DNA from: Heterobasidion occidentale
Lineage: Eukaryota > Basidiomycota > Agaricomycetes > Russulales > Bondarzewiaceae
Assembly (NCBI GenBank): GCA_039111635.1
Contig: JBCAQO010000012.1
Span: 1,723,128-1,787,127 of the forward strand
DNA length: 64,000 nucleotides
Direction: 5' to 3'
Position 1 is the first letter of the stretch. Each line of letters begins with the position of its first letter. Positions 50,544-62,203 of the stretch are shown in pieces. Position numbers and translations under genes: made by a program. A model generated the notes under the pieces. It saw only the letters and a list, made by a program, of their open reading frames with translations, ran no database searches and was not told the DNA's origin.

Positions 50544-51620
50544 GCGCGAGGCGGAGACGAAAGGAAGATGCCGTTTTCATAGACGAGAGATGAATGCAAC
50601 GAATAAGGAAGGAAGCGATGTAGCACCGCCGTCAGAACTCAAAACTATGGCTGCATAGCTGTACGATAGCGCCTCTATAGAATATGTACTCCTGTACGGA
50701 CATGCATGTATCGATGTTTTGACTCACTGAATGAAGCAAGTTGCAATTTCGGGAGAGTTTCACTTATCTCGCTACTTATCGCCAATCGAAAATATAGACA
50801 AACAGCGTGTGCCGCTCAACACGGCAGATGCCACTCGTTCAACACCACGTTGTAGATGACAACGATTTTTTTTCGGGATCCCACAAGTGCTCAAACATGA
50901 CCATATTGGCGTGTAAACGGCGCACTCTCTTACCGTTCCACTCTGCCTCGTTCCCGGACTTCTATCTACATCGGGAAATTGGCAGCGAAATGACATTCTT
51001 ATATAAAGTAATATAAGCTATGTAATAACCATAATATATCCAATACTTTTACATTGTACAGGCAAGCCATACATGAGGCGGCACGGTTGGTAGATACCAC
51101 AACATCCCTCAGGCTTCACGAACTTCACAAAAAATATCAGATATGGGATTAGAAGGTGAAGATGAGCAGGAATGCAACACCAATGATCTCTGGTAAGCAA
51201 AAGATTAAAGATAATGAAGTGACATATCAATCATACTTCTGGGTACACAGCACAAGTATCTAGTCAAGTAATGCCTGGTGATGTTGGTGAAACTCTCCAT
51301 CAACAACAGGTTGACAGCAAATGTCAAGAAATGGAGGAAATATACCCATAGTTCAAGGTTGATGCACATACATCGGAGGGACAGCCCTCGAGACAGCCAA
51401 CAAGAATGTTATGTGATTAAAAATAGTACCAATCATTGTAATAGACGGCGGGATTTGCGAAGGCTATCATCTTTGTCAGACTAGGAGTATTACTGACCAA
51501 TTTGAGTCTACCGATATCTAAAACTACTGTGTTGCCAATTAATGTAGCTATAAATACAAAAAAAATGAGCCCTGTGATCTTCATACCCTAGTACTATTAC
51601 CGTCACTTTTGAGTCCTTAG
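50544..51620. other. Intergenic transition to satellite DNA
   Basis: This is AT-richer sequence after the isomerase gene, with no gene signal. It ends where the first satellite block begins at about 51,621. Confidence 0.5.
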
Positions 51621-51900
51621 GTTATAAGAGGTGGTAGGCGGGTGGGTAGGTGAGGCGAAAAAAATCCAAGATGTTGGATAGGTGAGGAGCCAGGTGAGAG
51701 GCCAGGTGAGGAGGCAGGTGGAGAGGCTAGGTGAGAGGCCAGGTGAGGAGGCAGGTGAGAGGCTAGGTGAGGAGGCAGGTGAGAGGCTAGGTGAGGAGGC
51801 AGGTGAGAGGCTAGGTGAGGAGGCAGGTGAGAGGCTAGGTGAGAGGCCAGGTGAGGAGGCAGGAGAGGAGAAAGGTGAGAGAGAAGGTGAGAGAGTGCAG
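51621..51900 (+). repeat. Purine-rich minisatellite, block 1 (24-base unit)
   Basis: The leader GTTATAAGAGGTGGTAGGCG is followed by GGCAGGTGAGAGGCTAGGTG-type units with a period of 24 bases, several of them perfect. The strand is almost free of C and rich in GG pairs. As 24 is a multiple of 3, one frame reads EEAGERLG repeats without meaning. Confidence 0.9.
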
Positions 51901-54900
51901 CGTTGTTGGTGACATGAGGACGTCCCTGACGATTAGCAGTCGTCTGAGACGAGACGCGACGTCTCAGATGTCAGGCAGACGTCGCAGACGGCCTGCCTGC
52001 ATCCTAGACGAGACGCGACGTCTGAGACGTCGTTTCAGCCGTTGCAGACGCCTTTTGTTCACCCCAGACGAGGGGGGGACGTCCCAGACGTCGGGCAGTC
52101 GTCACAGACGTACAGGGTACGTCTGCGACGTTGTGCAGTCGTCACAGACGACCTGTGTGCACCACAGACAAAGGGGGCTCGTCTGCGACGTTGTGCAGTC
52201 GTCACAGACGACCTGTGTGCACCACAGACAAAGGGGGGACGTCTGAGACGTCGCGCAGTCGTCACAGACGTACAGGGTACGTCTGCGACGTTGTGCAGTC
52301 GTCACAGACGACCTGTGTGCACCACAGACATAGGGGGGACGTCTGAGACGTCGCGCAGTCGTCACAGACGTACAGCGTACGTCTGCGACGTTGTGCAGTC
52401 GTCACAGACGACCTGTGTGCACCACAGACAAAGGGGGCTCGTCTGCGACGTCGCGCAGTCGTCACAGACGTACAGGGTACGTCTGCGACGTTGTGCAGTC
52501 GTCACAGACGACCTGTGTGCACCACAGACAAAGGGGGCTCGTCTGCGACGTCGCGCAGTCGTCACAGACGACCTGTGTGCACCACAGACACAGGGGGCTC
52601 GTCTGCGACGTTGTGCAGTCGTCACAGACGACCTGTGTGCACCACAGACAAGGGGGGCTCGTCTGCGACGTTGTGCAGTCGTCACAGACGACCTGTGTGC
52701 ACCACAGACAAAGGGGGCTCGTCTGCGACGTCGCGCAGTCGTCACAGACGTACAGGGTACGTCTGCGACGTCGTGCAGTCTTCACAGACGTACAGGGTAC
52801 GTCTGAGACGTCGTGCACTCGTCATAGATGGCCTGTGTGCACCACAGACAAAGGGGGGACGTCTGAACCGTCGCGCAGTCATCACAGACGACCTGTGTGC
52901 ACCACAGACAAAGGGGGGACGTCTGGGACGTCGCGCAGTCGTCACAGACGTACAGGGTGCGTCCGGAACGTTGTGCAGTCGTCATGGACGGCCTGTGTGC
53001 ACTACAGACAAAGGGGGACGTCTGCAACGTCGCGCAGTCGTCACAGACGAAGGGGGGACGGCTGCGACGTTGCGCAGTCGTCATTGACGACCTGTGTGCA
53101 CCACAGACAAAGGGGGACGTCTGGGACGTCGTGCAGCCGTCACTTAGGTCGGGCAGCGGTCGCAGACGGCCTGCGTGCATCCCACACAAGAGACGACGTC
53201 TGAGACGTCGTGCAGCCGTTGCTGGTGACATGAGGACGTCCCTGACGATTAGCAGTCGTCTGAGACGAGACGTGACGTCTCAGACGTCAGGCAGCTGTCG
53301 CAGACGGCCTGCCTGCATCCTAGACGAGACGCGACGTCTCAGACATCGTGCAGCCGTCGCAGACGGCTTGTGTTCACCCCAGATGAGGGGGGGGGACGTC
53401 CCAGACGTCGGGCAGCGGTCGCAGACGGCCTGCGTGCATCCCAGACGAGATGCGACGTCTGAGACGTCGTGCAGCCGTTGCTGGTGACATGAGGAGATCC
53501 CTGACGACTAGCAGTCGTCTGAGACAAGACGCGACGTCTCAGACGTCAGGCAGTCGTCACAGATGGCCTGCCTGCATCCTGGACGAGACGCGACGTCTCA
53601 GACGTCGTGAAGCCATCGCAGACGGCTTGTGTGCACCCCAGACGAGGGGGGACGTCCCAGACGTCGGGCAGCGGTCGCAGACAGCCTGCGTGCATCCCAG
53701 ACGAGACACGGCGTCTGAGACGTCGTGCAGCCGTTGCTGGTGAGTTGAGGACGTCCCAGACGGACAGCAGTCGTCTGAGACGAGACGCGACGTCTCATAT
53801 GTCAGGCAGCCGTCGCAGACGGCCTGTGTGCATCCCAGACGAGACGCGACGTCTCAGACGTCGTCCAGTCGTTGATGGTGCGGTGAGGACGTCCCAGACG
53901 AACAGCAGTCGTCTTAGACGAGATGCGACGTCTTTGACGTCGTGCACTCGTTGCTGGTGAGGTGAGGACGTCCCAGACGAACAGCAGTCGTCTCAGACGA
54001 GATGCGACGTCTTAGACGAGATGCGACGTCTCAGACGTCGTGCACTCGTTACTGGTGAGGTGAGGACGTCCCAGACAGACAGCAGTCGTCTCAGACGTCG
54101 TGCAGTCGTTGCTGGTGAGGTGAGGACGTCCCAGACGAACAGCAGTCGTCTGAGACGAGACACGACGTCTCAGATGTCAGGCAGCCGTTGCAGACGGCCT
54201 GTGTGCATTCCAGACGAGATGCGACGTCTGAGACGTCGTGCAGCCGTTGCTGGTGACATGAGGATGTCCCTGACGACTAGCAGTCGTCGGCAGACGGCCT
54301 GCCTGCATCCTGGACGCGACACAATATCTGAGACGTCGTGCAGCCATTGCTGGTGACATGAGGACGTCCCTGATAACTAGCAGTCATCTGAGACGAGACG
54401 CAACGTCTCAGACGTCAGGCAGCCATAGCAGATAGCCTGCCTGCATCCTAGACGAGACGCGATGTCTCAGACGTCGTGCAGCTGTCGCAAACGGCTTGTG
54501 TTCACCCCAGATGAGGGGGGGGGGGACGTCCCAGACGTCGGGCAGCGGTCGCAGACGGCCTGCGTGCATCCCAGACGAGACACAGCGTCTGAGACGTCGT
54601 GCAGCCGTTGCTGGTGACATGAGGACGTCCCTGACGACTAGCAGTCGTCTCAGACAAGACGCGACGTCTCAGACGTCGTGCAGTTGTCGCAGACGCCTTG
54701 TTGTCACCCCAGACAAGGGGGGACGTCCCAGACGTCGGGCAGCGGTCGCAGACGGCCTGCGTGCATCCCAGATGAGAAACGATGTCTGAGACGTCGTGCA
54801 GCCGTTGCTGGTGACACGAGGACGTCCCTGACGACTAGCAGTCGTCTGAGACGAGACGCGACGTCTCAGACGTCAGGCAGTCGTCGCAGACGGCCTGCGT

Positions 54901-55185
54901 GCATCCCAGATGAGAAACGACGTCTGAGACGTCGTGCAGCCGTTGCTGGTGACACGAGGACGTCCCTGACGACTAGCAGTCGTCTGAGACGAGACGCGAC
55001 GTCTCAGACGTCAGGCAGTCGTTGCAGACGGCCTGCCTGCATCCCATACGCGACGCAACGTCTGAGACGTTGTGCAGCCATTGCTGGTGACATGAGGACA
55101 TCCCAGACGACTAGCAGTTGTCTGAGACGAGACGCGACGTCTCAGACATCATGCAGCCTTCTAGACAACTGCAGGTCCCTCAGAC
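51901..55185. repeat. GACGTC-rich satellite, block 1
   Basis: At about 52,090-53,110 there are 60-base and 40-base units. They share a 30-base head that begins GTCTGNGACGTCGTGCAGTC and ends CACAGACG. The 60-base unit adds ACCTGTGTGCACCACAGACA plus AAGGGGG. The 40-base unit adds TACAGGGTAC. Flanking composite units (51,905-52,090 and 53,150-55,180) contain GGTGACATGAGGACGTCCCT, AGTCGTCTGAGACGAGACGC and GGCCTGCCTGCATCC in a higher-order order. The sequence is full of GACGTC palindromes and CpG. No gene is called. Confidence 0.93.
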
Positions 55186-55235
55186 GAGGTCAGGTCAGGT
55201 CAGGTCAGGTTAGGTTAGGTGAGGTGAGGTTAGGT
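55186..55235 (+). repeat. Short CAGGT / TTAGGT microsatellite
   Basis: Tandem GTCAGGTCAGGT passes into GGTTAGGTTAGGTGAGG, immediately before the second copy of the purine-rich leader. The TTAGGT steps resemble, but are not, the fungal telomere repeat TTAGGG. Confidence 0.7.
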
Positions 55236-55530
55236 TATAAGAGGTGGTAGGCGGGTGGTAGGTGAGGCGAAAAAAATCCGAGATGTTGGGTAGGTGAGGA
55301 GCCAGGTGAGAGGCCAGGTGAAGGGCCAGTGTGAGGAGGCAGTGAGAGGCTAGGTGTGAAGGCAGGTGAGAGACTAGGTGAGAGGCTAGGTGAGGAGGCA
55401 GGCGAGAGGCTAGGTGAGTAGGTGAGGGGCTAGGTGAGGAGGCAGGTGAGAGGCTAGGTAAGAGGCTAGGTGATGAGGCAGGTGAGGAAGGAGTGGAGGA
55501 GTCAGGTGAGAGGCTAGGTGAGAGAGTGCA
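55236..55530 (+). repeat. Purine-rich minisatellite, block 2
   Basis: This repeats the leader and GGCAGGTGAGAGGCTAGGTG-type units of block 1, about 3,611 bases downstream, with more variation in unit length. Confidence 0.85.
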
Positions 55531-58500
55531 GCCGTTTCTGGTGACATGAGGACGTCCCTAAAGACTAGCAGTTGTCTGGGACGAGACGCGACGTCTCAGA
55601 TGTCAGGCAGTCGTCGCAGACGGCCTGCCTGCATCCTAGACGAGACGCGACGTCTCAGACGTCGTTTCAGCCGTTGCAGACGCCTTGTGCTCACCCCAGA
55701 CGAGGGGGGGGGACGTCCCAGACGTCGGGCAGCGGTTGCAGACGGCCTGTGTGCGCCACAGACAAAGGGGGGACATCTGAACCGTCGCGCAGTCGTCACA
55801 GACGGCCTGTGTGCACCACAGACAAAGGGGGACGTCTGCAACATCGTGCGGTCGTCACAGACGTACAGGGTACGTCTGGAACGTCGTGCAGTCGTCATGA
55901 ATGCCTGTGTGCACTACAGACAAAGGGAGGACGTCAGGGACGTCGTGCAGTCGTCACAGACGTACAGGGTACGTCTGGGACGTCGTGCAGTCGTCCCAGA
56001 CATACAGGGTACGTCTGGGACGTCGTGCAGTCGTCGCAGACGGCCTGTGTGCACCACAGACAAAGGGGGACGTCTGCAACATCGTGCGGTCGTCACAGAC
56101 GTACAGGGTACGTCTGGAACGTCGTGCAGTCGTCATGAATGCCTGTGTGCACATCAGACAAGGGAGGACGTCAGGGACGTCGTGTGCAGTCGTCACAGAC
56201 GTACAGGGTACGTCTGGGACGTCGTGCAGTCGTCCACAGACGTACAGGGTACGTCTGGGACGTCGTGCAGTCGTCATAGACGGCCTGTGTGCACCACAGA
56301 CAAAGGGGGTCGTCTGCGACGTCGTGCAGTCGTCACAGACGTACAGGGTACGTCTGGGACGTCGTGCAGTCGTCGCAGACGGCCTGTGTGCACCACAGAC
56401 AAAGGGGGGTCGTCTGCGACGTCGCGCAGTCGTCATAGACGACCTGTGTGCACCACTGACAAAGGGGGGACGTCTGGGACGTTGTGCAGTCGTCACAGAC
56501 GTACAGGGTACGTCTGGGACGTCGTGCAGTCGTCACAGACGTACAGGGTACGTCTGAGACGTCGTGCACTCGTCATAGACGGCCTGTGTGCACCACAGAC
56601 AAAGGGGGGTCGTCTGCGACGTCGCGCAGTCGTCACAGACGTACAGGGTACGTCTGGGACGTCGTGCAGTCGTCGCAGACGGCCTGTGTGCACCACAGAC
56701 AAAGGGGGACGTCTGCAATCTCGTGCAGTCGTCACAGACGTACAGGGTACGTCTGGGACGTCGTGCAGTCGTCACAGACGTACAGGGTACGTCTGGGACG
56801 TCGTGCAGTCGTCATAGACGGCCTGTGTGCACCACAGACAAAGGGGGTCGTCTGCGACGTCGTGCAGTCGTCACAGACGTACAGGGTGCGTCTGGGACGT
56901 CGTGCAGTCGTCGCAGACGGCCTGTGTGCACCACAGACAAAGGGGGACGTCTGCAATCTCGTGCAGTCGTCACAGACGTACAGGGTACGTCTGGGACGTC
57001 GTGCAGTCGTCACAGACGTACAGGGTACGTCTGGGACGTCGTGCAGTCGTCATAGACGGCCTGTGTGCACCACAGACAAAGGGGGGTCGTCTGCGACGTC
57101 GTGCAGTCGTCACAGACGTACAGGTACGTCAGGGACGTCGTGCAGTCGTCGCAGACGGCCTGTGTGCACCACAGACAAAGGGGGCGTCTGCAATCTCGTG
57201 CAGTCGTCACAGACGTACAGGGTACGTCTGGGACGTCGTGCAGTCGTCACAGACGTACAGGGTACGTCTGAGACGTCGTGCACTCGTCATAGACGGCCTG
57301 TGTGCACCACAGACAAAGGGGGGTCGTCTGCGACGTCGCGCAGTCGTCATAGACGACCTGTGTGCACCACTGACAAAGGGGGGACATCTGGGACGTCGCG
57401 CAGTCGTCACAGACGTACAGGGTACGTCTGGGACGTCGTGCAGTCGTCACAGACGTACAGGGTACGTCTGAGACGTCGTGCACTCGTCACAGACGGCCTG
57501 TGTGCACCACAGACAACGGGGGACGTCTGCAACGTCGCGCAGTCGTCACAGACGAAGGGGGACGGCTGCGACGTCGCGCAGTCGTCATTGACGACCTGTG
57601 TGCACCACAGACAAAGGGGGACGTCTGGGACGTCGTGCAGTCGTTACTTAGGTCGGGCAGCGGTCGCAGACGGCCTGCATGCATCCCAGACAAGAGACGA
57701 CGTCTGAGACGTTGTGCAGCCGTTTCTGGTGACATGAGGACGTCCCTGACGATTAGCAGTCGTCTGAGACGAGACGCGACGTCTCAGACGTCAGGCAGTC
57801 GTCGCAGACGTCCTGCCTGCATCCTAGACGAGACGCGACGTCTCAGACGTCGTGAAGCCATCGCAGACGGCTTGTGTGCACCCCAGACGAGGGGGGGACG
57901 TCCCAGATGTCGGGCAGCGGTCGCAGACAGCCTGCGTGCATCCCAGACGAGACACGATGTCTCAGACATCGTGCAGTCATTGCTGGTGAGTTGAGGACGT
58001 CCCAGACGGACAGCAGTCGTCTGAGACGAGATGCGACGTCTCAGATGTCGTGCAATCGTTGCTGGTGAGGTGAGGACGTCCCAGACGAACGGCAGTCGTC
58101 TGAGACGAGACACGACGTCTCAGATGTCAGGCAGCTGTCGCAGACGGCCTGTGTGCATCCCAGACGAGACGCGACGTCTCAGACGTCGTGCAGTCGTTGC
58201 TGGTGAGGTGAGGACGTCCCAGACGAACAGTAGTCGTCTGAGACGGGATGCGACGTCTCAGACGTCGTGCACTCGTTGCTGGTGAGGTGAGGACGTCCCA
58301 GACGGACAGCAGTCGTCTCAGACGTCGTGCAGTCGTTGCTGGTGCGGTGAGGACGTCCCAGACGAACAGCAGTCGTCTCAGACGAGATGCGACGTCTCAG
58401 ACGAGATGCGACGTCTCAGACGAGATGCGACGTCTCAGACGTCGTGCACTCGTTGCTGGGGAGGTGAGGACGTCCCAGACGAACAGCAGTCGTCTGAGAC

Positions 58501-59075
58501 GAGACACGACGTCTCAGATGTCAGGCAGCCGTCACAGACGGCCTGCGTGCATCCCAGACAAGATGCAACGTCTCAGCTTTCGTGCAGTCGTCGCAGGCTA
58601 CCTGCGTGCATCCCAGACGAGGAGGAGACGTCTCAGACGTCGGGCAGCAGTTGAAGATGGCCTGTGTGCACCCAAGACGAAGGGGGGATGTCCCAGACGT
58701 CGCACAGCTGTTGCAGACAATCTGTGTGCACCCCAGACGAAGGGGGGATGTCCCAGACGTTGCACAGCTGTCGCAGACAATCTGCGTGCACCCCAGATGA
58801 AGGGGGGACGTCTCAGACATTGCACAGCCGTCGCAAACAGCCCGCATGCATTCCAGACGAGGAAGAGACGTCTCAGACGTCGGGAAGCAGTTTCAGACGG
58901 CCTGTGTGCACCCAAGACGAAGGGGGAACATCCCAGACGTCGCACAGCCGTCGCAGACAATTTGTGTGCACCCAAGACGAAGGGGGAACGTCTCAGACGT
59001 CGCACAGCTGTCGCAGACGGACAGTGTGCATCCTAGATGAGATGTGAGGTCTCAGCTATTGTGCAGCAATCACAG
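55531..59075. repeat. GACGTC-rich satellite, block 2
   Basis: It has the same organisation as block 1: a composite leader, then an array at about 55,750-57,620 in which the 40-base TACAGGGTAC unit dominates over the 60-base unit. Composite units follow at 57,650-59,075 and become more diverged toward the right. From 58,600 the unit changes to one with CCCAGACGAAGGGGGGATGT. Confidence 0.92.
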
Positions 59076-59760
59076 GCTACCTGTGTGTAGCCTAGACAAG
59101 GAGGAGACGTCTCAGATGTTGGGCAGTGGTTGCAGGCAGCCTGCACACATTCCATACCGGACTAGGACGTCACAGACGACTAGCAGGTGTCTGAGACAAG
59201 ACACGACGTCGCAGACGACTAGGAGTCATCTGAGACAAGATGCGACGTCTCAGACGACTCGCAGTCATCTGAGGCACGCCTTATGCTAGGGTTAGCTGTC
59301 CCAGGCAGGACACAATGTTAGTGACACCGGGCAGCTGTTGCAGGCAGCCTGCACACATCCCATACCGAACTAGGACGTCCCAGACAACTAGCAGTTGTCT
59401 GAGATGAGACGTGACGTCCCAGATAACTAGGAGTCATCTGAAACGAGACACGATGTCTCAGACGACTCGCAGTCATCTGAGGCAAGCCCTATGTTAAGGT
59501 TAGCCGTCCCAGGCAGGATGCGACGTCAGTGACGCCAGGCAGCTGTCGCAGGCAGTCTGCATGCATCCCATACCGAGCTAGGACCTCCCAGACAACTATC
59601 AGTTGTCTAAGATGAGACGCGACGTCACAGACGACTAAGAGTCATCTGAGACGAGATGCGGCGTCTTAGACGACTCGTAGTTATCTGAGGCAAGCCCTGT
59701 GCTAAGGTTAACCATCTCCGGCAACCTGCTTGCATCGCAGACTAGACGCGACGTCTAAGA
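59076..59760. repeat. Diverged repeats of about 208 bases
   Basis: Three units can be aligned by GCTAGGGTTAGC-like marks at about 59,283, 59,492 and 59,699, each with AGGCAGCCTGCACACATCCC-like and GACAACTAGCAGTTGTCTGA-like segments. They look like degraded relatives of the satellite on its left. Confidence 0.75.
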
Positions 59761-60055
59761 CGCAGGGCAGCTATTGCAGATGGCCTGTCTTAGACAAACT
59801 TAGTCGGCATTGCCAACTGTAGATGTCTCAGACAGCCTACAGCTGTCTTAGACTAAGGCAGGTGTCTGAGACAACATACAGTCGGCATTGACGACAGCAG
59901 GTGTCTTAGACAGTATCCAGCCATCTTAGACAACAGCAGCAGGCGTCTCGGCATAAATACACTAGGGAGGACAGTGGAACTCACCGGTGACAAAGACTAC
60001 GAAAGGGGATAAGGCTGACTTGTGAGTAATATGTATAGGCAATCTAGGTAGGTAG

Positions 60056-60690
60056 ACAATATTCAAACAGCACAGACGGTACAGACAATGTGTATAGCAG
60101 TTCAACAGCCATCTGCCCTCAGTGCCCTGGTCGGACTCATCAGGAGATCTGGCATGTCTACAGTGCTGCGTACGGATTGTCTGCATCGTCTGTGTCATTT
60201 GCAAGTAGCTAGTATAGAAAAAGGGAGCGGATCTGATAGCGGAAACATTGAGGGCTGAGAGTGTGGCTGTCGGGATGCGGATGCGGAGGACGTGGGGTGT
60301 GTGGCGTGGCGGCAACGGCAGCGGTGAGGAGGAAGGAGAGGTCACGACACGCCGCCGTCGCAACCATCAAGACACAGACGGCGCGAGGGGACGTAGACGA
60401 CGGGCGGGTGACATAGTGGATGGACAACACTCAAACGACACAGACGACACAAGCAATGTATGTACGCAGCTTGACAGCCATCCGACCTCAGTGCCCTGGT
60501 CGGACTCATCGGTACATCTGGCATGTCTAGAGTGCTGTGTATGAATTGTCTGCATCGTCTGCATCGTCTGAGTGGTGTGTGCTAAAGAAGAAAACAACGA
60601 GGGGTGACCGGGCTTAGCGTTGAGGGCGGAAACATCGAGGGCTGAGTGTGTGATCATCGGGATGCCACAGTCGAGACATCCGCGCGGGTC
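60056..60690. repeat. Direct duplication of about 240 bases
   Basis: The stretch at 60,056-60,290 is repeated at about 60,422-60,670 (offset 366-387). Both share CAGTGCCCTGGTCGGACTCA, CTGGCATGTCTA, TGTCTGCATCGTCTG and GCGGAAACAT followed by GAGGGCTGAG. Reading frames are not kept, so it appears non-coding. Confidence 0.75.
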
Positions 60691-61251
60691 GAACAGGAAA
60701 GCGGGGATGGCGGAGAGGGAGTCGAGCGGGAGAGCAGGCGTGGCGCCAACCATGTTGAGACAGAGGGCGGGCGTGTGTTGCATCGACGGCGGTAACGCAC
60801 GAAGTCTATGGTCGAGAGTCGAGGAAGTTAAGATGGTCGAACAGGCAGAGCGGGAGTGGTGTCGAATGGGTTGGGAGGGGGAAGCGGGAGAGCGGGAGTG
60901 GTGGCGAGGGCGGACAGGACGAGGGCGGAAGGTACGTACCTTTGCACCACTTAGCCGTGTCCTTCCTAGCTAACCTCCCCGCTGGCAGCTGCTCCTCGCC
61001 TCCTCGTCGACGCGTTCAAGCGCGTGCGGCATGATATTTGAGATGCTTTGCGCACGGGCGCAGAGCGCAAGTGTGGCGGGGGCGGGGGCACGTGAAGGAA
61101 CGGCACCGAGGGCGGAATCGGTCAACGGGGTCATGGAGGCCGAGTAGACGCATTTGAGGGGTCAAGGGGACGCGCACGATGTCGAGGGGACGCGCACGGG
61201 CGGGCGGGCGGGCTATCTACCTTATTTCCGCTTATCACCCTGATAAGCAGC
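60691..61251. other. GC-rich intergenic stretch
   Basis: This is G-rich on the plus strand, with a CGGGCGGGCGGGCGGG run near 61,200. No gene was recognised. Confidence 0.4.
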
Positions 61252-61290
61252 CGTCTCGTCTCGTCTCGTCTCGTCTCGTCTCGCTTCTCG
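61252..61290 (+). repeat. CGTCT microsatellite
   Basis: About six perfect CGTCT units are followed by a degenerate tail. Confidence 0.9.
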
Positions 61291-61439
61291 TCTCAACTCG
61301 CTTTTGGTCTGCCCTGCCTTCCGCGGGACATCCCAATGCACAAGACCACTTTTCAAGGTCTCTGAGGCTCTATACAAGTCTATTCAACGCAACGTGGAGA
61401 CTGCCGGACCATAATCGAATGAGTGTACCATGTTTGACC

Positions 61440-61700
61440 TTTACACCGTCGGCTATTTTTTTGAAAAGCATGATTTCCCGGCTCTGTAGGAAGAATTTTT
61501 GAATTCTGTTGATACATCTGGGATCCTCTCACTGAGGTGCACCTTACCTACCGCAAATTTTCTAAATTTTGAAATTCCAAGACTCCGCAAAAGTGCCGGC
61601 TATTTTTTTTAAAATGTGATTTCGTGGCTTAATATTGAGCATTTTCGAACTTCGTCAACACATATGGAATCCTATGACTGAATGCACATTTTCGAAATTT
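61440..61700. repeat. Two diverged direct repeats, about 150 bases apart
   Basis: CGGCTATTTTTTT, a TGATTTC step, TTCGTCAACACAT-like and GGAATCCT-like marks occur in the same order near 61,450-61,550 and 61,600-61,690. AT-rich, probably an old element. Confidence 0.55.
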
Positions 61701-61702
61701 TG

Positions 61703-62104
61703 GCTTATTACATAAGGGGGGGGAGGTAGTACCCCCCTCCTGACATAAGCGGTTCACAATATGAAGGTGCACTACCGACGGGCTGGTCTAGGTCACATAT
61801 TTAGCCAAATAAGCACAAATAGCCTCCTTGCTATATAAACACTTGAAGCTGTGACATGTGTGACTTTCTCTTTTGACTTCGAACCACCATCATCCTGTAA
61901 GTCATTATTTCAACCTTAATTTCGAAAAAAAATCAGATTTTATTCTCACGCTTTGGGAGGTGGTACCACTTTCCTAACTAAGACATGAGAAAGGCTTAGT
62001 CAGGGGGGGGATGTGACTTACCCCCCTGACTCAGCTTGCTTGAGTTGAAAAAAAGCTGAGCAAGCTTAGTCAGGGGGGGAAGTAACCTACCCCCCTGACT
62101 AAGC
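61703..62104. repeat. Three G-run / C-run inverted repeats
   Basis: Hairpin-forming pairs lie at about 61,703-61,750, 61,994-62,034 and 62,063-62,104. In the last two, CTTAGTCAGGGGGG is followed after a short loop by CCCCCCTGACT and AAGC or CAGC. All three lie just upstream of the zinc-finger-like gene. Confidence 0.75.
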
Positions 62105-62203
62105 ACTGTGTTCAGTGTGGAAGACACTTTACTTTTATCAGTCTTTGATTTCTTTAAAATAAATCTTAAATGCTCATTTATGTTTGCTTCAGATATTAAT
62201 AAC

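Noticed and set aside
52042..52806. Long open frames in the satellite (up to about 420 codons) on both strands and in several frames
   Set aside because: The repeat units contain almost no stop codons in any frame, so long open frames arise automatically. Translations are low-complexity repeats such as TTARRRRR and CGAHRSSV, and both strands are open at once.
51600..59300. CRISPR array
   Set aside because: There are no constant repeats separated by unique spacers. Units are contiguous and 40 or 60 bases long, and the context is eukaryotic with no cas genes.
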